A stretch of DNA of 46,671 nucleotides from an uncultured Porphyromonadaceae bacterium (GTDB taxonomy: Bacteria > Bacteroidota > Bacteroidia > Bacteroidales > Muribaculaceae), in the NCBI GenBank assembly GCA_947649495.1, contig CANSRU010000017.1:1-46671 (forward strand). The letters run 5' to 3'. A program made the position numbers and the translations under genes. The notes below the pieces were generated by a model. It saw only the letters and a program-made list of their open reading frames with translations. It searched no databases and was not told the origin of the DNA. Positions 24,432 to 33,966 of this stretch are shown piece by piece (positions within the stretch are counted from its first letter, which is position 1; each line of letters opens with the position of its first letter).

Positions 24432-27107
24432 ATGCATAATCAGGATTCATATACAGGCTTGACACGGCAGGAAGTTGAGGTGAGCCGCAGGCAGAATGGC
24501 GCTAATGTGCTCACCCCCGCCAAGCGGGAGTCGGTGTTCAGACTTTTTCTCGGTAAGTTCCGCGATCCGCTGATAATAATTCTTCTTGTGGCCGGTGTGC
24601 TGTCGGTGGGAATATCGTTCTACGAGTACTATGGTCTGCATCATGGCATACGGGTCTTTATGGAACCGTCGGGCATATTCGCTGCGATAATTCTGGCTAC
24701 CGGGCTTGGATTTATATTCGAGTATAAGGCTGAAAAGGAATTTGCGGTGCTGAACAGAATCAACGATGAGGAACCTGTTCAGGTGATTCGTGAAGGAAAT
24801 TATACAATGGTGCCGCGTAGGGATGTAGTGGTAGGCGACATTGTGGTGCTCGGCACCGGTCAGGAGGTTCCGGCCGACGGTCGGTTGCTCGAAGCGGTTC
24901 ATCTGAGTGTTGACGAATCCACTCTTACCGGCGAGCCGATGTGCCACAAGACCACCGACGCATCGCAGTTTGACGCTGACGCCACATTCCCTTCAGATAT
25001 GGTGCTCAGGGGTACCAAAGTGATGGAGGGGCATGGCGTTATGAGGGTTTCAGCCGTTGGTGATGCGACCGAAAACGGTAAGGTGTTCGTGGCGGCGCAG
25101 ATTGACAACAGTGTTAAGACTCCGCTTAACGAGCAGCTCGACCGTCTGGGACATTTCATTTCCGTGGCGAGTTATATAATAGGTGTGCTTGTCGTTGTCG
25201 GCAGGGTGCTGATGTATGTGCTCGACACCCCCGGCGATTGGAACTGGGTGGATTTCGCGGCCTATTTCCTGCAGTCGTTGATGTTGGCTGTCACACTTGT
25301 GGTTGTATCTGTGCCCGAGGGATTGCCTATGGCAGTCACACTTAGCCTGGCATATAGCATGCGGCGTATGCTCCGCACAGATAATCTTGTGAGGCGCATG
25401 CATGCGTGCGAGACAATGGGAGCGGTCACCACAATTTGTACCGACAAGACCGGAACATTGACTGCCAATAGGATGGAAGTGGCAGAGACTGACTTTTTCG
25501 GGTCCGACCGCGATGCCGGCGCTATGGACGATATATATGTGTCTATGGCATTGAATTCCACTGCCGAACTTGACTATTCCGAGCCTGATGCATTGAAAGT
25601 AGTGGGAAATCCTACTGAGGGGGCGCTCCTCCTGTGGCTTGAAGGACGTGGCGAGAATTACAAAAAGTTGCGTACTTCGTGGGAACGTGTGGCGGAAATT
25701 CCATTCTCTACCGAGCGGAAATATATGGCTACGGAGATGGTAAATGCGGCGGGCAGACGTGTGCTTGCTGTAAAAGGGGCGCCTGAAATAGTCTATGCAC
25801 TGTGCGGGCACAGCGACGACACTTTTACGTCAGGCGAGCTTGACGCTTTGCTGCGTGGATACCAGAACCGGGCCATGCGCACATTGGGATTTGCTTTCTG
25901 CGAACTTTCCGGAGACCTCCATGGGATTGTAGACGGAGAGTTAAACTTCGGCGTGCCGTTGAAATTCACCGGTGTGGTAGCTATTTCCGACCCTGTCCGC
26001 GAGGATGTGCCCGAGGCTATAAGGAGTTGTCTTGATGCCGGAATAAAGATAAAGATTGTTACCGGTGACACACCGGCAACAGCCATGGAGATAGCGCGTC
26101 GCATAGGTCTGTGGACATCTGCCGACGGTGAGGCCAATATTACCACCGGAACTGCGGTAGGGGAGATGAGCGATGAGGAATTGCAAAGAAATGCTCCGGC
26201 ATGGAAAATTATAGCCCGAGCCAGACCCATGGACAAAAAGCGGCTTGTGGAGGCTCTGCAGCGAGCCGGCGAAGTGGTGGCGGTGACAGGCGACGGTACC
26301 AACGACGCTCCCGCTCTTAAGGCGGCACATGTGGGACTGTCGATGGGCGACGGCACTGCTGTGGCCAAAGAGGCAAGCGATATCACTATCCTTAACAATT
26401 CATTCTCCGGCATTACAAATGCTGTGATGTGGGGACGATCGCTCTACCGCAACATTCAGCGGTTCATATTGTTTCAGCTCACGGTCAATCTTGCCGCATG
26501 TCTCACAGTGCTTGTAGGCTCGTTCATGGGCACGCAGGCTCCGCTCACGGTCACACAGATGCTGTGGGTCAATCTGGTGATGGATACATTTGCCGCCATG
26601 GCATTGGCATCGTTGCCCCCGTCGCGTTCGGTTATGTCCGACAAGCCGCGCAAGCGCCGTGAGTTTATAATAACTGGTGGCATGGCCCGCTCCATTTTGT
26701 GGGTCGGCGGTGTGTTTGCTGTTGGCATGATTGCGCTGCTTTATGTTTTGGAACACGCATCGGTTACATCGCTGTCCGGTCTGTTGCATCCGTCGTGGCA
26801 GCCTTACAAGGGACTTTCCGCTTACGAACTCAGCCTGTTTTTCACGATATTTGTTATGCTACAGGTGTGGAACATGTTCAATGCCAAAGCCTACGGAACC
26901 CATTCGTCGGCATTGCATTTCAAGCATTGCGGCGAGTTTCTGGCCATACTTGAAGTAGTGTTTGTGGGTCAGGTTCTGATAGTGACATTCGGAGGCGATT
27001 TCTTCAATGTCACCCCCCTTGGTTTCGCTGACTGGGTGGCGATAACGCTCGGCACAATGCCGGTGTTCCTCATCGGCGAATGTTACCGGCTTTTACATAA
27101 GGCTTGA
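24432..27107 (+). CDS. Calcium-translocating P-type ATPase, PMCA/SERCA type
   Basis: The 891-residue P2-type ATPase exports Ca2+ using ATP. Motifs in order: N-terminal cation-ATPase domain (GLTRQEVEVSRRQNGANVL), actuator loop LTGEP, VPEGLPMAVTLSLAY on helix 4 with Pro295-Glu-Gly-Leu, and the phosphorylated Asp338 in DKTGTLT. These are followed by KGAPE, TGDTPATA, VTGDGTNDAPALK and QMLWVNLVMDTFAAMALA on helix 6, the Ca2+-site pattern of PMCA pumps. A C-terminal cation-transporter domain follows. The start is set by the promoter at 24405-24412. Its last 15 nt overlap the convergent mgtE gene. Confidence 0.93.
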   Translation: MHNQDSYTGLTRQEVEVSRRQNGANVLTPAKRESVFRLFLGKFRDPLIIILLVAGVLSVGISFYEYYGLHHGIRVFMEPSGIFAAIILATGLGFIFEYKAEKEFAVLNRINDEEPVQVIREGNYTMVPRRDVVVGDIVVLGTGQEVPADGRLLEAVHLSVDESTLTGEPMCHKTTDASQFDADATFPSDMVLRGTKVMEGHGVMRVSAVGDATENGKVFVAAQIDNSVKTPLNEQLDRLGHFISVASYIIGVLVVVGRVLMYVLDTPGDWNWVDFAAYFLQSLMLAVTLVVVSVPEGLPMAVTLSLAYSMRRMLRTDNLVRRMHACETMGAVTTICTDKTGTLTANRMEVAETDFFGSDRDAGAMDDIYVSMALNSTAELDYSEPDALKVVGNPTEGALLLWLEGRGENYKKLRTSWERVAEIPFSTERKYMATEMVNAAGRRVLAVKGAPEIVYALCGHSDDTFTSGELDALLRGYQNRAMRTLGFAFCELSGDLHGIVDGELNFGVPLKFTGVVAISDPVREDVPEAIRSCLDAGIKIKIVTGDTPATAMEIARRIGLWTSADGEANITTGTAVGEMSDEELQRNAPAWKIIARARPMDKKRLVEALQRAGEVVAVTGDGTNDAPALKAAHVGLSMGDGTAVAKEASDITILNNSFSGITNAVMWGRSLYRNIQRFILFQLTVNLAACLTVLVGSFMGTQAPLTVTQMLWVNLVMDTFAAMALASLPPSRSVMSDKPRKRREFIITGGMARSILWVGGVFAVGMIALLYVLEHASVTSLSGLLHPSWQPYKGLSAYELSLFFTIFVMLQVWNMFNAKAYGTHSSALHFKHCGEFLAILEVVFVGQVLIVTFGGDFFNVTPLGFADWVAITLGTMPVFLIGECYRLLHKA

Positions 27108-28457
27108 CAGCAGCATGGTGGAGATGCCCATGTAGATAACCATGCCGATGATATCGTTGGTGATGGAGATGAACGGCCCTGTGGCAAGAGCCGGGTCAAT
27201 CTTGAACCGCTCGAGGGTCAGGGGCACGAATGTGCCGAACACCGAGGCAAACAGCACCACGGCCATAAGCGACAGCGATACCGATATTGTGGTGGTGAAG
27301 TGCCCGTTGCCGAGTTTGAAGAAATTGTAGGCGAACACGAGCAGGGATATGATACATCCGTTGATTAACCCTACGCCAAGTTCTTTGAACAGTTGCTTGG
27401 CCGAATTCTTTATGTCGAGTGAACCGTTGGCCAGACCCTGTACTACGATGGCCGACGATTGTGTACCCACATTTCCCCCGGTGCCGCCTATGAGCGGGAT
27501 GAACAGCGCCAGAGCCGGGTCGGCTTGGAATCCGCTTTCAAAATTACCGAGAATCAAAGAGTTGCCTATGCCACCTATCATTCCTATCAGCAGCCACGGC
27601 AAGCGGGCCTTGGTCTGGGTGAATATGGTGTCGTCGGTCTCCACGTCGCTCGACAGACCTGATGCCAGCTGATAGTCACGTTCAGCACCCTCGCGCACCT
27701 GGTCCATCACGTCGTCAACAGTGATGCGCCCCACGAGCCGGCCTATGGAATCCACCACTGGCATGGCCACAAGGTCGTATTTCTCAAAGTCAAGAGCCAC
27801 ATCGTCAATCGGGGTGTCTGATTTCACAGCCACCGGGTCGACCTCCATCACATGCTTTATTTTCGATACTGAAGGGTCGGTGATGAGTTTTTTCAGGGGT
27901 AGTATGCCGCGGAGCTTGTTGTCATTGTCTACCACATATACATAGTATATCTCATCGATATCCTCGGCCTGCATGCGCATCTGTTTGATGCACTCCGGCA
28001 TACTCCAGTTCTCGTTGACCACAATCATTTCGGTGCCCATGAGACCACCGGCGGTGTCTTCGTCATATTTCAGAAGGTCGATGATATCGCCGGCCTGCTC
28101 CACATCGTCGATGTGCGACAGGATTTCATCGCGGTCCTCCTCGTCCAGCTCCTGGATTATATCCACGGCGTCGTCGGTGTCGAGGTGGTCTATGAACTGC
28201 TTGGCGATCTCTTCGGCGGGCATGCTCGAAAGCAGTTTCCGGCGGTCGTCCTCGTCAAGTTCCATCAGCACATCGGCTGCGGTGTCCTCATCGAGCAGCT
28301 TATATAGGAATTCCGCCTCGTCAAGGTCCAGTTCCTGATACAGTTCGGCTATGTCGGCGGGGTGAAGGTCGGCAAGCTCCTTTCGGGCCGATTCTTCATC
28401 ACGTCGCGCTATTATTTCGCGGATATTCTCGAGATATTCAGGTGTATATTCTTTCAT
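27093..28457 (-). CDS. mgtE: Magnesium transporter MgtE
   Basis: The 454-residue protein is a Mg2+ channel of the inner membrane. The acidic helical N domain (about 1-125, LHPADIAELYQELDLDEAEFLYKLL) and paired CBS domains (about 130-255, with YYVYVVDNDNKLRGILPL and MPVVDSIGRLVGRITVDDV) form the Mg2+ sensor. Five C-terminal helices (about 280-454) contain the conserved pore segment PLIGGTGGNVGTQSSAIVV. The ATG overlaps the ksgA stop by 4 nt, so the two are one transcript. Confidence 0.95.
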   Translation of the reverse strand: MKEYTPEYLENIREIIARRDEESARKELADLHPADIAELYQELDLDEAEFLYKLLDEDTAADVLMELDEDDRRKLLSSMPAEEIAKQFIDHLDTDDAVDIIQELDEEDRDEILSHIDDVEQAGDIIDLLKYDEDTAGGLMGTEMIVVNENWSMPECIKQMRMQAEDIDEIYYVYVVDNDNKLRGILPLKKLITDPSVSKIKHVMEVDPVAVKSDTPIDDVALDFEKYDLVAMPVVDSIGRLVGRITVDDVMDQVREGAERDYQLASGLSSDVETDDTIFTQTKARLPWLLIGMIGGIGNSLILGNFESGFQADPALALFIPLIGGTGGNVGTQSSAIVVQGLANGSLDIKNSAKQLFKELGVGLINGCIISLLVFAYNFFKLGNGHFTTTISVSLSLMAVVLFASVFGTFVPLTLERFKIDPALATGPFISITNDIIGMVIYMGISTMLLSSLM

Positions 28458-29251
28458 TGCTGCTGTCGGATAGAGGTTATCAACTGGGTCAGTTCAATGA
28501 ATTGCGCCACCGTCAGCTGTTCGGGGCGCATTGCCATCAGTGGCGTGTCGGGCATGGTGCTTCCTGCGGGGAAAAGACCGCGCAGTGAGTTGCGCAATGT
28601 TTTGCGCCGTTGGCCGAACGAAGTCTTCACCACGGTTTTGAACAGGCGTTCATCGCATCCGAGGTCAGTCACACCGTTGCGCACCATCTTTATCACCCCG
28701 CTCTTCACCTTGGGAGGTGGATTGAACACATTCTCGTTTACCGTGAACAGATATTCCACATCGTACCATGCCTGAAGCAGCACACTCAATATGCCGCGGG
28801 CTTTGGTGCCGGGCGCGGCTGCCAGACGCTCCGCCACTTCGCGCTGGAGCATCCCCGAGCAGCACACCACCTGATCTTTGTAGTCGAGAACGTGGAAAAA
28901 TATCTGCGATGAGATATTGTAGGGATAGTTTCCTATCACACAGAATTGTTTTCCACCCTGATATATTTCGGCGAGGTCTGTCTTGAGAAAGTCACAGTCA
29001 AGTATGCGTCCTCCGGCATCGAGTGCCGGATAGTTGGCCTTCAGGTATTCCACGCTTTCGCCGTCTATCTCGGCCACAGTCACATCGTGTCCGTCCTCGA
29101 TCAGGAATTGTGTCAGCACCCCCATTCCGGGACCTACCTCCATCACCGGAATGCCGCGGTAGTCATCGAGGGTCGATGCTATGCGGCGGGCTATTGACAG
29201 GTCTGTTAGGAAATGCTGTCCGAGGGCTTTCTTTGGCTTGACTTTCTGCAT
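28454..29251 (-). CDS. rsmA: 16S rRNA dimethyladenosine transferase (KsgA/RsmA)
   Basis: The 265-residue enzyme dimethylates the two adjacent adenosines of helix 45 in 16S rRNA during small-subunit maturation. KPKKALGQHFLTD is the family N-terminus, VMEVGPGMGVLTQFL is SAM motif I and NYPYNISSQIFFHVL the catalytic N-P-Y motif. The C-terminal helical domain (about 180-265) carries FGQRRKTLRNSL. It leads a two-gene unit with mgtE (4-nt overlap), an order common in Bacteroidales. Confidence 0.95.
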   Translation of the reverse strand: MQKVKPKKALGQHFLTDLSIARRIASTLDDYRGIPVMEVGPGMGVLTQFLIEDGHDVTVAEIDGESVEYLKANYPALDAGGRILDCDFLKTDLAEIYQGGKQFCVIGNYPYNISSQIFFHVLDYKDQVVCCSGMLQREVAERLAAAPGTKARGILSVLLQAWYDVEYLFTVNENVFNPPPKVKSGVIKMVRNGVTDLGCDERLFKTVVKTSFGQRRKTLRNSLRGLFPAGSTMPDTPLMAMRPEQLTVAQFIELTQLITSIRQQQ

Positions 29252-29273
29252 GGGTAGGCTACTGTTTGATTTA

Positions 29274-29281
29274 CAAAATTA
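29274..29281 (-). promoter_or_regulatory. -7 box of ksgA-mgtE
   Basis: The complement reads TAATTTTG, 22 nt before the ksgA ATG. The divergent S1/P1 nuclease has its own TATTTTTG at 29337-29344. Between them CACATCG and CGATGTG (about 29294-29317) form a loose inverted repeat. Confidence 0.45.
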
Positions 29282-29365
29282 CGTTTTTATATTCACATCG
29301 CCATCTGTCGCGATGTGGTTTTTGCTAAATAATGGCTATTTTTGCCGCACATATATTAAAATCAG

Positions 29366-30187
29366 ATGCAAATGAAACGCCAATTCTTATCATTATTCAT
29401 GCTTGCCGTGGCGCTCACGGCTTTTTCATGGGGGCAGAAGGGTCACGACGTAACCGCTTTTATCGCCGAACGCCATCTCACTCCGGCAGCGAAAGCGGCC
29501 GTTGATTCACTGCTCGGTGGAAAATCCATGGTCTATTGGGCCAACTGGCTCGACAACGCCAGCCACACACCCGAATATGCCTACACAAAGACATGGCATT
29601 ATAAGAACATTGACGAGGGCGAACGTTATGAGGAGGCCAAGGCCAATCCCGCAGGCGATGCCGTAACGGCTGTCAAGGCGCAGATAGAGACTCTTTCCAA
29701 TCCCGGGGCGACCGCCGCGCAGTCGGAGCTCGCCATGAAGATACTTGTGCACGTGGTGGGCGATATGCACCAGCCTATGCACATGGGCCATGCCACAGAC
29801 CTTGGCGGCAACAGGGTTAAGGTGCGCTTTTTTGGCCGCGACAATAATCTTCACTCCGTGTGGGATTCCTCTATAGCTGAATCAGGCCACCGCTGGAGCT
29901 ATACCGAATGGGCCGACCAGGTTGATCGTGTCACGCCCGAAGAGGTTGAGTCGCTGACCGATGGCTCCGTCGACTCATGGGCCAAGGAGACCATGAATGT
30001 GGCAGCTTCGGTATATGCTTTCTTCCGTCCCGGCGAAAATATCTCCTACAACGAGGTGGCCCGATGGACTCCGACTGTCGAGATGCAGCTGCTGCGCGGC
30101 GGTTTGCGTCTGGCCCATATCCTCAACACTCTGTTCGATTCTGATTATGCCGCCACCCACGCTCCGGCTTATGTACCCGCCCGCTGA
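29366..30187 (+). CDS. S1/P1-family nuclease
   Basis: The 273-residue protein is a secreted zinc-dependent nuclease that degrades single-stranded nucleic acid. After the signal peptide (cleavage expected at AFS/WGQKGH) the mature N-terminal Trp and the following His are zinc ligands, as in P1 nuclease. Further ligands are in TWHYKNID, HVVGDMHQPMHMG and the NNLHSVWDSSI segment. The protein is periplasmic or outer-membrane exposed. ATG at 29366 or 29372 both give a signal peptide. A TATTTTTG box at 29337-29344 and the terminator at 30214-30254 frame a single-gene unit. Confidence 0.9.
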   Translation: MQMKRQFLSLFMLAVALTAFSWGQKGHDVTAFIAERHLTPAAKAAVDSLLGGKSMVYWANWLDNASHTPEYAYTKTWHYKNIDEGERYEEAKANPAGDAVTAVKAQIETLSNPGATAAQSELAMKILVHVVGDMHQPMHMGHATDLGGNRVKVRFFGRDNNLHSVWDSSIAESGHRWSYTEWADQVDRVTPEEVESLTDGSVDSWAKETMNVAASVYAFFRPGENISYNEVARWTPTVEMQLLRGGLRLAHILNTLFDSDYAATHAPAYVPAR

Positions 30188-30213
30188 AAGCTGTGGCAGA
30201 TATATTGAATAAC

Positions 30214-30254
30214 GAACCCCGCGAAGTGTCTCTAATGTACATTTCGCGGGGTTC
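30214..30254. terminator. Bidirectional terminator, 12-bp stem
   Basis: GAACCCCGCGAA at 30214-30225 pairs perfectly with TTCGCGGGGTTC at 30243-30254. It lies between the convergent S1/P1 nuclease and NlpC/P60 genes. Confidence 0.75.
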
Positions 30255-30311
30255 TCCCTTTCTAACTAAATTACATCAATTTTTCATGGCTGTAGATGCT
30301 GATGTCAGAAT

Positions 30312-30905
30312 TTATGCTGTTGGTGCAGGTGCGTCTATCACACGGCGTGCCCCGATATAGTTGCGGCTGTAGTATCCGCCATCGGGAAATTTCTGGTAAG
30401 TTATTCCTTTCCGGGTGGAGGCATGGATAAATGTTAGCTGTCCCGACGATGGGTCTACCGAAACCACTATCCCCACATGTCCCACTGTGCCTCTTCCGCT
30501 ACGTGGGCTGCTGAAGAACATCAGGTCGCCGGCGCGCAGGTCATCGCGTTTCACCTTTTTGCCTTGGGCATATTGCATGCGCGATGTGCGTGGCAGGGTT
30601 ATGCCATGGTTGCGGAACACGTAGCTGGTAAATCCCGAGCAGTCGAAAGTCTTGGGGCCTACAGCTCCCCACACATATTTCCGTCCGAGCAGAGTCGCTG
30701 CAAATTCGGTTATGTCTTCGGCTATATCCTCGGTTACGGCTTCCTCCGGTTCAGGCTCGATCACCGTACCGGCGTTTAGCAGCGGTGCAGGAATGGTTTT
30801 TGCCTGGATTTCGGCAGCGGGTATCACCGGAAGTGTTGCGCTCACTTGGGCCGAGGTTGCAGATGCGGCCATGAGCAGGGCCGCTGCGGCTATGTTTTGT
30901 ATCAT
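30312..30905 (-). CDS. NlpC/P60-family peptidoglycan endopeptidase
   Basis: The 197-residue protein is a secreted cysteine peptidase that would cut D-Glu-DAP-type peptide stems of peptidoglycan. It has a signal peptide (about 1-20), a Pro/Glu-rich linker (about 25-65) and a C-terminal NlpC/P60 domain. The triad is complete: Cys89 in FDCSGF, His143 in VGHVGIV and His161 in FIHAST. No SH3 or LysM targeting domain is present. A TAACTTTG box on the complement of 30987-30994 gives a leader of about 75 nt. Confidence 0.9.
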   Translation of the reverse strand: MIQNIAAAALLMAASATSAQVSATLPVIPAAEIQAKTIPAPLLNAGTVIEPEPEEAVTEDIAEDITEFAATLLGRKYVWGAVGPKTFDCSGFTSYVFRNHGITLPRTSRMQYAQGKKVKRDDLRAGDLMFFSSPRSGRGTVGHVGIVVSVDPSSGQLTFIHASTRKGITYQKFPDGGYYSRNYIGARRVIDAPAPTA

Positions 30906-31159
30906 AGTATGTAGTGTGTTTTTTTCAGGTTATGGTTTATTGTGTGATGCCTGTGGCCGTCGCGGCAGTATGGCTCTCACACACTACAAAGTTACAAAAT
31001 GCCGACCCCCTTTGTCAATAGCGGTTTTTATGTGCAATGTTTATTTGGTTAAGCATGGTTAAACGCTGCGCCGCGCTTTAACCGATGGCAGGGGATAGAT
31101 GGGTTGCAGTTACATAATTTGACGTCCGTTAACCTCCCGTTTTGCTATTTTTATGGCTT
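30906..31159. other. Intergenic region with the NlpC/P60 promoter
   Basis: The minus-strand -7 box TAACTTTG (complement of 30987-30994) has a TTG about 21 nt upstream and should drive the NlpC/P60 gene. The remaining 150 bp, up to the stop of the 159-residue gene, holds no gene or clear terminator. Confidence 0.45.
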
Positions 31160-31639
31160 CTAACTGTTGACCTTTAGGAGTTTTGTTATTTCCATGTCGG
31201 GTATGTTGGTGAGGGTGAATGTGGCGAACAGTCCGGTCGGCTCGCTGTTGTATCGTATGTGGTAACGTTCCTGCCCGAGAAAATCGAGTGTGAACAGAGC
31301 CATGTTTATAGGCTCTCCTCCATCGGCGGGCACTATACGCTCCTCGATTGAGAGGTCAAATCCTGTCTTTGTCACTGCCAGGCTCACGGCTCCGCTGTCG
31401 GTGATGCCTGAAAGCCCGCATCGGCTCAGCATCACGGTGCCGTCGGCTGCGCAACGGAAATGCAGCTCCGGCGCCTGCGGGCCTGTGGCGTCAGTGTCGC
31501 AGCATAATATGCCCGGGAGCAGATGCGTGGATGCCGGTCCTTTCGACGCCGGTTTGACGCAAAGACCTATCACGGCGGCCGCGGCAACGGCAGCCATGAC
31601 ATAAAATTCCACCGAAAGGAAGAAGGATGCGGTAATCAT
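31160..31639 (-). CDS. Membrane-anchored protein of unknown function
   Basis: The 159-residue product has one N-terminal hydrophobic segment (about 5-27, FFLSVEFYVMAAVAAAAVIGLCV). A soluble beta-rich domain follows, with alternating strands (ELHFRCAADGTVMLSRCGL, GFDLSIEERIVP, RYHIRYNSEPTGLFATFTL). It has four Cys. I do not recognise the family. The -7 box TAAATTTG (complement of 31648-31655) puts the transcript start within a few bases of the ATG at 31639. The mRNA would then be nearly leaderless, or the true start is the ATG at 31597. It is a single gene, divergent from pepT. Confidence 0.6.
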   Translation of the reverse strand: MITASFFLSVEFYVMAAVAAAAVIGLCVKPASKGPASTHLLPGILCCDTDATGPQAPELHFRCAADGTVMLSRCGLSGITDSGAVSLAVTKTGFDLSIEERIVPADGGEPINMALFTLDFLGQERYHIRYNSEPTGLFATFTLTNIPDMEITKLLKVNS

Positions 31640-31719
31640 ACGGAATGCAAATTTAAGCCATTTATGCTTTGTTGTGAAATTTTTGTCGCCTGAAACTATG
31701 CGGTAATAGTGCTATTTAG

Positions 31720-31727
31720 TAACTTTG
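31720..31727 (+). promoter_or_regulatory. -7 box of pepT-miaA
   Basis: TAACTTTG lies 43 nt before the pepT ATG. No TTG stands at the right distance upstream. Confidence 0.45.
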
Positions 31728-31769
31728 CACTTATAAAATCCACACTTTTAAATCAATACATTTATAGCC

Positions 31770-32993
31770 ATGACTGTTGTCGACCGTTTTCTACAATACG
31801 TTAAATTCGATACCCAGAGCGATGAACTTACCAATATGACGCCATCCACTCCGGGGCAGATGATATTTGCACAGCATCTCGAGAAGGAGTTGCGCGAACT
31901 GGGACTGAAGGATATATCGCTTGACGACAATGGCTATCTTATGGCCACACTTCCGGGCAATATGCAGCGTCGCGATGTGCCCGCCATCGGCTTCATTGCC
32001 CATCTCGACACATCGCCCGACATGAGCGGACGTCATGTAGCGCCACGCATTGTCGAGGGTTATGCCGGAGGCGACATCACGCTCAATGCCGAGAAAGGCG
32101 TTGTCCTGTCGCCCGCTGAGTTCCCCGAATTGCTCAATTATAAGGGGCAGGACCTTATAGTGACCGATGGCAATACACTGCTCGGAGCCGACGATAAAGC
32201 CGGTATTGCCGAGATAATCACAGCGGTGGCCTATCTTATGGCACATCCGGAGATAGAGCATGGCGACATACGCATAGCTTTCAACCCCGACGAGGAGATA
32301 GGAAAGGGTGCCCATAAGTTTGACGTGGAGCGCTTCGGTGCCGAATGGGCTTATACCATGGACGGTGGCGAGATCGGCGAGCTTGAGTATGAGAACTTCA
32401 ATGCAGCTGTGGCACGGGTCACATTTACCGGACGCAACGTTCATCCCGGTTATGCCAAGCACAAGATGATAAACTCCATACGCATCGCCAATCAGTTTGC
32501 CATAATGCTTCCGCGGTGGGAAACACCCGAACACACCGAGGGCTACGAAGGCTTTTATCATCTGGTGTCGATAGAAGGCACCGTGGAGCAGACGACGCTC
32601 ACCTACATTATACGCGACCACGACCGCGACCGCTTCGAGCGCCGCAAAAAGGAATTTGAGCATCTCACCCGTAAAATCAACCACGAATTTCCCGGTGTGG
32701 CATCGTTGGAAATCAACGACCAGTATTACAACATGCGCGAGAAAATCGAACCTGTGAAGCATATCGTGGATATAGCGGTTCAGGCCATGCGTAATGTCGA
32801 GGTCACACCCAAAGTGGTGCCCATACGTGGCGGAACAGATGGCGCGCAGCTTTCGTTCAAGGGTTTGCCGTGTCCCAACATATTCGCGGGTGGGCTTAAT
32901 TTCCATGGACGATACGAGTTCGTTCCCATACCGTCGATGGAGAAAGCCGTCGAGGTGATAGTCGAGATAGCACGTCTGGTTGCTGCACGTTGA
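31770..32993 (+). CDS. pepT: Peptidase T (tripeptide aminopeptidase)
   Basis: The 407-residue M20-family di-zinc aminopeptidase removes N-terminal residues from tripeptides in the cytoplasm. Zinc and catalytic motifs: [10 protein letters not shown] (His and Asp), GADDKAG (bridging Asp), [11 protein letters not shown] (catalytic Glu), [18 protein letters not shown] and the final His in [10 protein letters not shown]. The dimerisation domain with [16 protein letters not shown] is intact and length is normal. miaA starts 2 nt after its stop. Confidence 0.95.
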   Translation: MTVVDRFLQYVKFDTQSDELTNMTPSTPGQMIFAQHLEKELRELGLKDISLDDNGYLMATLPGNMQRRDVPAIGFIAHLDTSPDMSGRHVAPRIVEGYAGGDITLNAEKGVVLSPAEFPELLNYKGQDLIVTDGNTLLGADDKAGIAEIITAVAYLMAHPEIEHGDIRIAFNPDEEIGKGAHKFDVERFGAEWAYTMDGGEIGELEYENFNAAVARVTFTGRNVHPGYAKHKMINSIRIANQFAIMLPRWETPEHTEGYEGFYHLVSIEGTVEQTTLTYIIRDHDRDRFERRKKEFEHLTRKINHEFPGVASLEINDQYYNMREKIEPVKHIVDIAVQAMRNVEVTPKVVPIRGGTDGAQLSFKGLPCPNIFAGGLNFHGRYEFVPIPSMEKAVEVIVEIARLVAAR

Positions 32994-32995
32994 CC

Positions 32996-33898
32996 ATGCC
33001 TGAGCGTACGCTTGTGGTGGTTACCGGACCCACCGGGTCGGGTAAGACGGCTCTTGCCATAGAGTTGGCGCGGCATTTCGGATGCGACATCATTTCGGCC
33101 GACTCCCGGCAAGTGTACCGTGGCATCCCCATAGGCACTGCGGCTCCCACCCCCGGGCAGTTGTCGGCCGTGAAGCATCATTTTGTGGAAATGCTCGAAC
33201 TTGACAGCTACTACAGCGCTGCGGCTTTCGAGTCGGATGTGATGGCTCTTCTCCCCGAGCTTTGGAAGAAGGGTGACTATGTGGTGATGTGCGGTGGCTC
33301 CATGATGTATGTCGACGCCGTGTGCCGTGGCATCGATGAACTCCCTACAATTTCCGATGAAGTGCGCGATGCTACATTGAGACAATTTCAGGAGTTGGGC
33401 ATTGACTGGCTCCGCGCCGAGTTGCAACGTGTCGACCCCATATACTATGAGATGGTCGACAAAGCCAATCACAAGCGCATGGTGCATGCGTTGGAAATCA
33501 CACGTCAGGCCGGAGTGCCATATTCGTCGTTACGCACCGGACGCAGCAAGGAGCGCGGTTTCCGCATAGTGAAGTTGCTCATAGACTATCCGCGCGAGCA
33601 ATTGTTCAGCCGCATAAACCGTCGTGTCGAGGCTATGATGGAGGATGGGTTGGAAGAGGAGGCAAGGTCGGTCTACGGCTTGCGTCACCTCAATTCATTA
33701 AACACCGTGGGGTATAAAGAGCTGTTTCAGTATTTCGATGGAAGCATGGATCTCGCTACCGCAGTGGCGCGGATTCAAAAAAACACCCGTGTCTATGCCA
33801 AAAAGCAGCTTACATGGTTCAAGCGCGACGATTCGATGGTGCGACTTGACCCATCACGCCCGTTGATGGCTCAGGCGCTCGCGGCAATCTGCAAGTGA
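32996..33898 (+). CDS. miaA: tRNA dimethylallyltransferase
   Basis: The 300-residue enzyme adds a dimethylallyl group to N6 of A37 in tRNAs that read U-starting codons. The P-loop is TGPTGSGKT (9-17); the substrate loop ISADSRQVYRGIPIGTAAP and the later LRTGRSKERGFRIVKLLID are typical. An ATG at 32996 (MPERTL) is preferred over an upstream TTG. It forms a tight two-gene operon with pepT. Confidence 0.94.
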   Translation: MPERTLVVVTGPTGSGKTALAIELARHFGCDIISADSRQVYRGIPIGTAAPTPGQLSAVKHHFVEMLELDSYYSAAAFESDVMALLPELWKKGDYVVMCGGSMMYVDAVCRGIDELPTISDEVRDATLRQFQELGIDWLRAELQRVDPIYYEMVDKANHKRMVHALEITRQAGVPYSSLRTGRSKERGFRIVKLLIDYPREQLFSRINRRVEAMMEDGLEEEARSVYGLRHLNSLNTVGYKELFQYFDGSMDLATAVARIQKNTRVYAKKQLTWFKRDDSMVRLDPSRPLMAQALAAICK

Positions 33899-33900
33899 TA

Positions 33901-33947
33901 GATTGTGTAAATTCACACAATCTGCTTCTGTTCCGGTAATACCTTTG
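33901..33947 (+). promoter_or_regulatory. Inverted repeat and -7 box before the DUF6291 gene
   Basis: GATTGTGT at 33901-33908 and ACACAATC at 33915-33922 form a perfect 8-bp dyad, and TACCTTTG at 33940-33947 is a -7 box, 19 nt before the ATG. The dyad has no T run behind it, so an operator is more likely than a terminator for miaA. Confidence 0.45.
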
Positions 33948-33966
33948 TTGCTAAAAACGAATGTAT

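Noticed and set aside
31791-32906. Long minus-strand open frame opposite pepT
   Set aside because: It lies wholly within an intact peptidase T gene and shows no family features.
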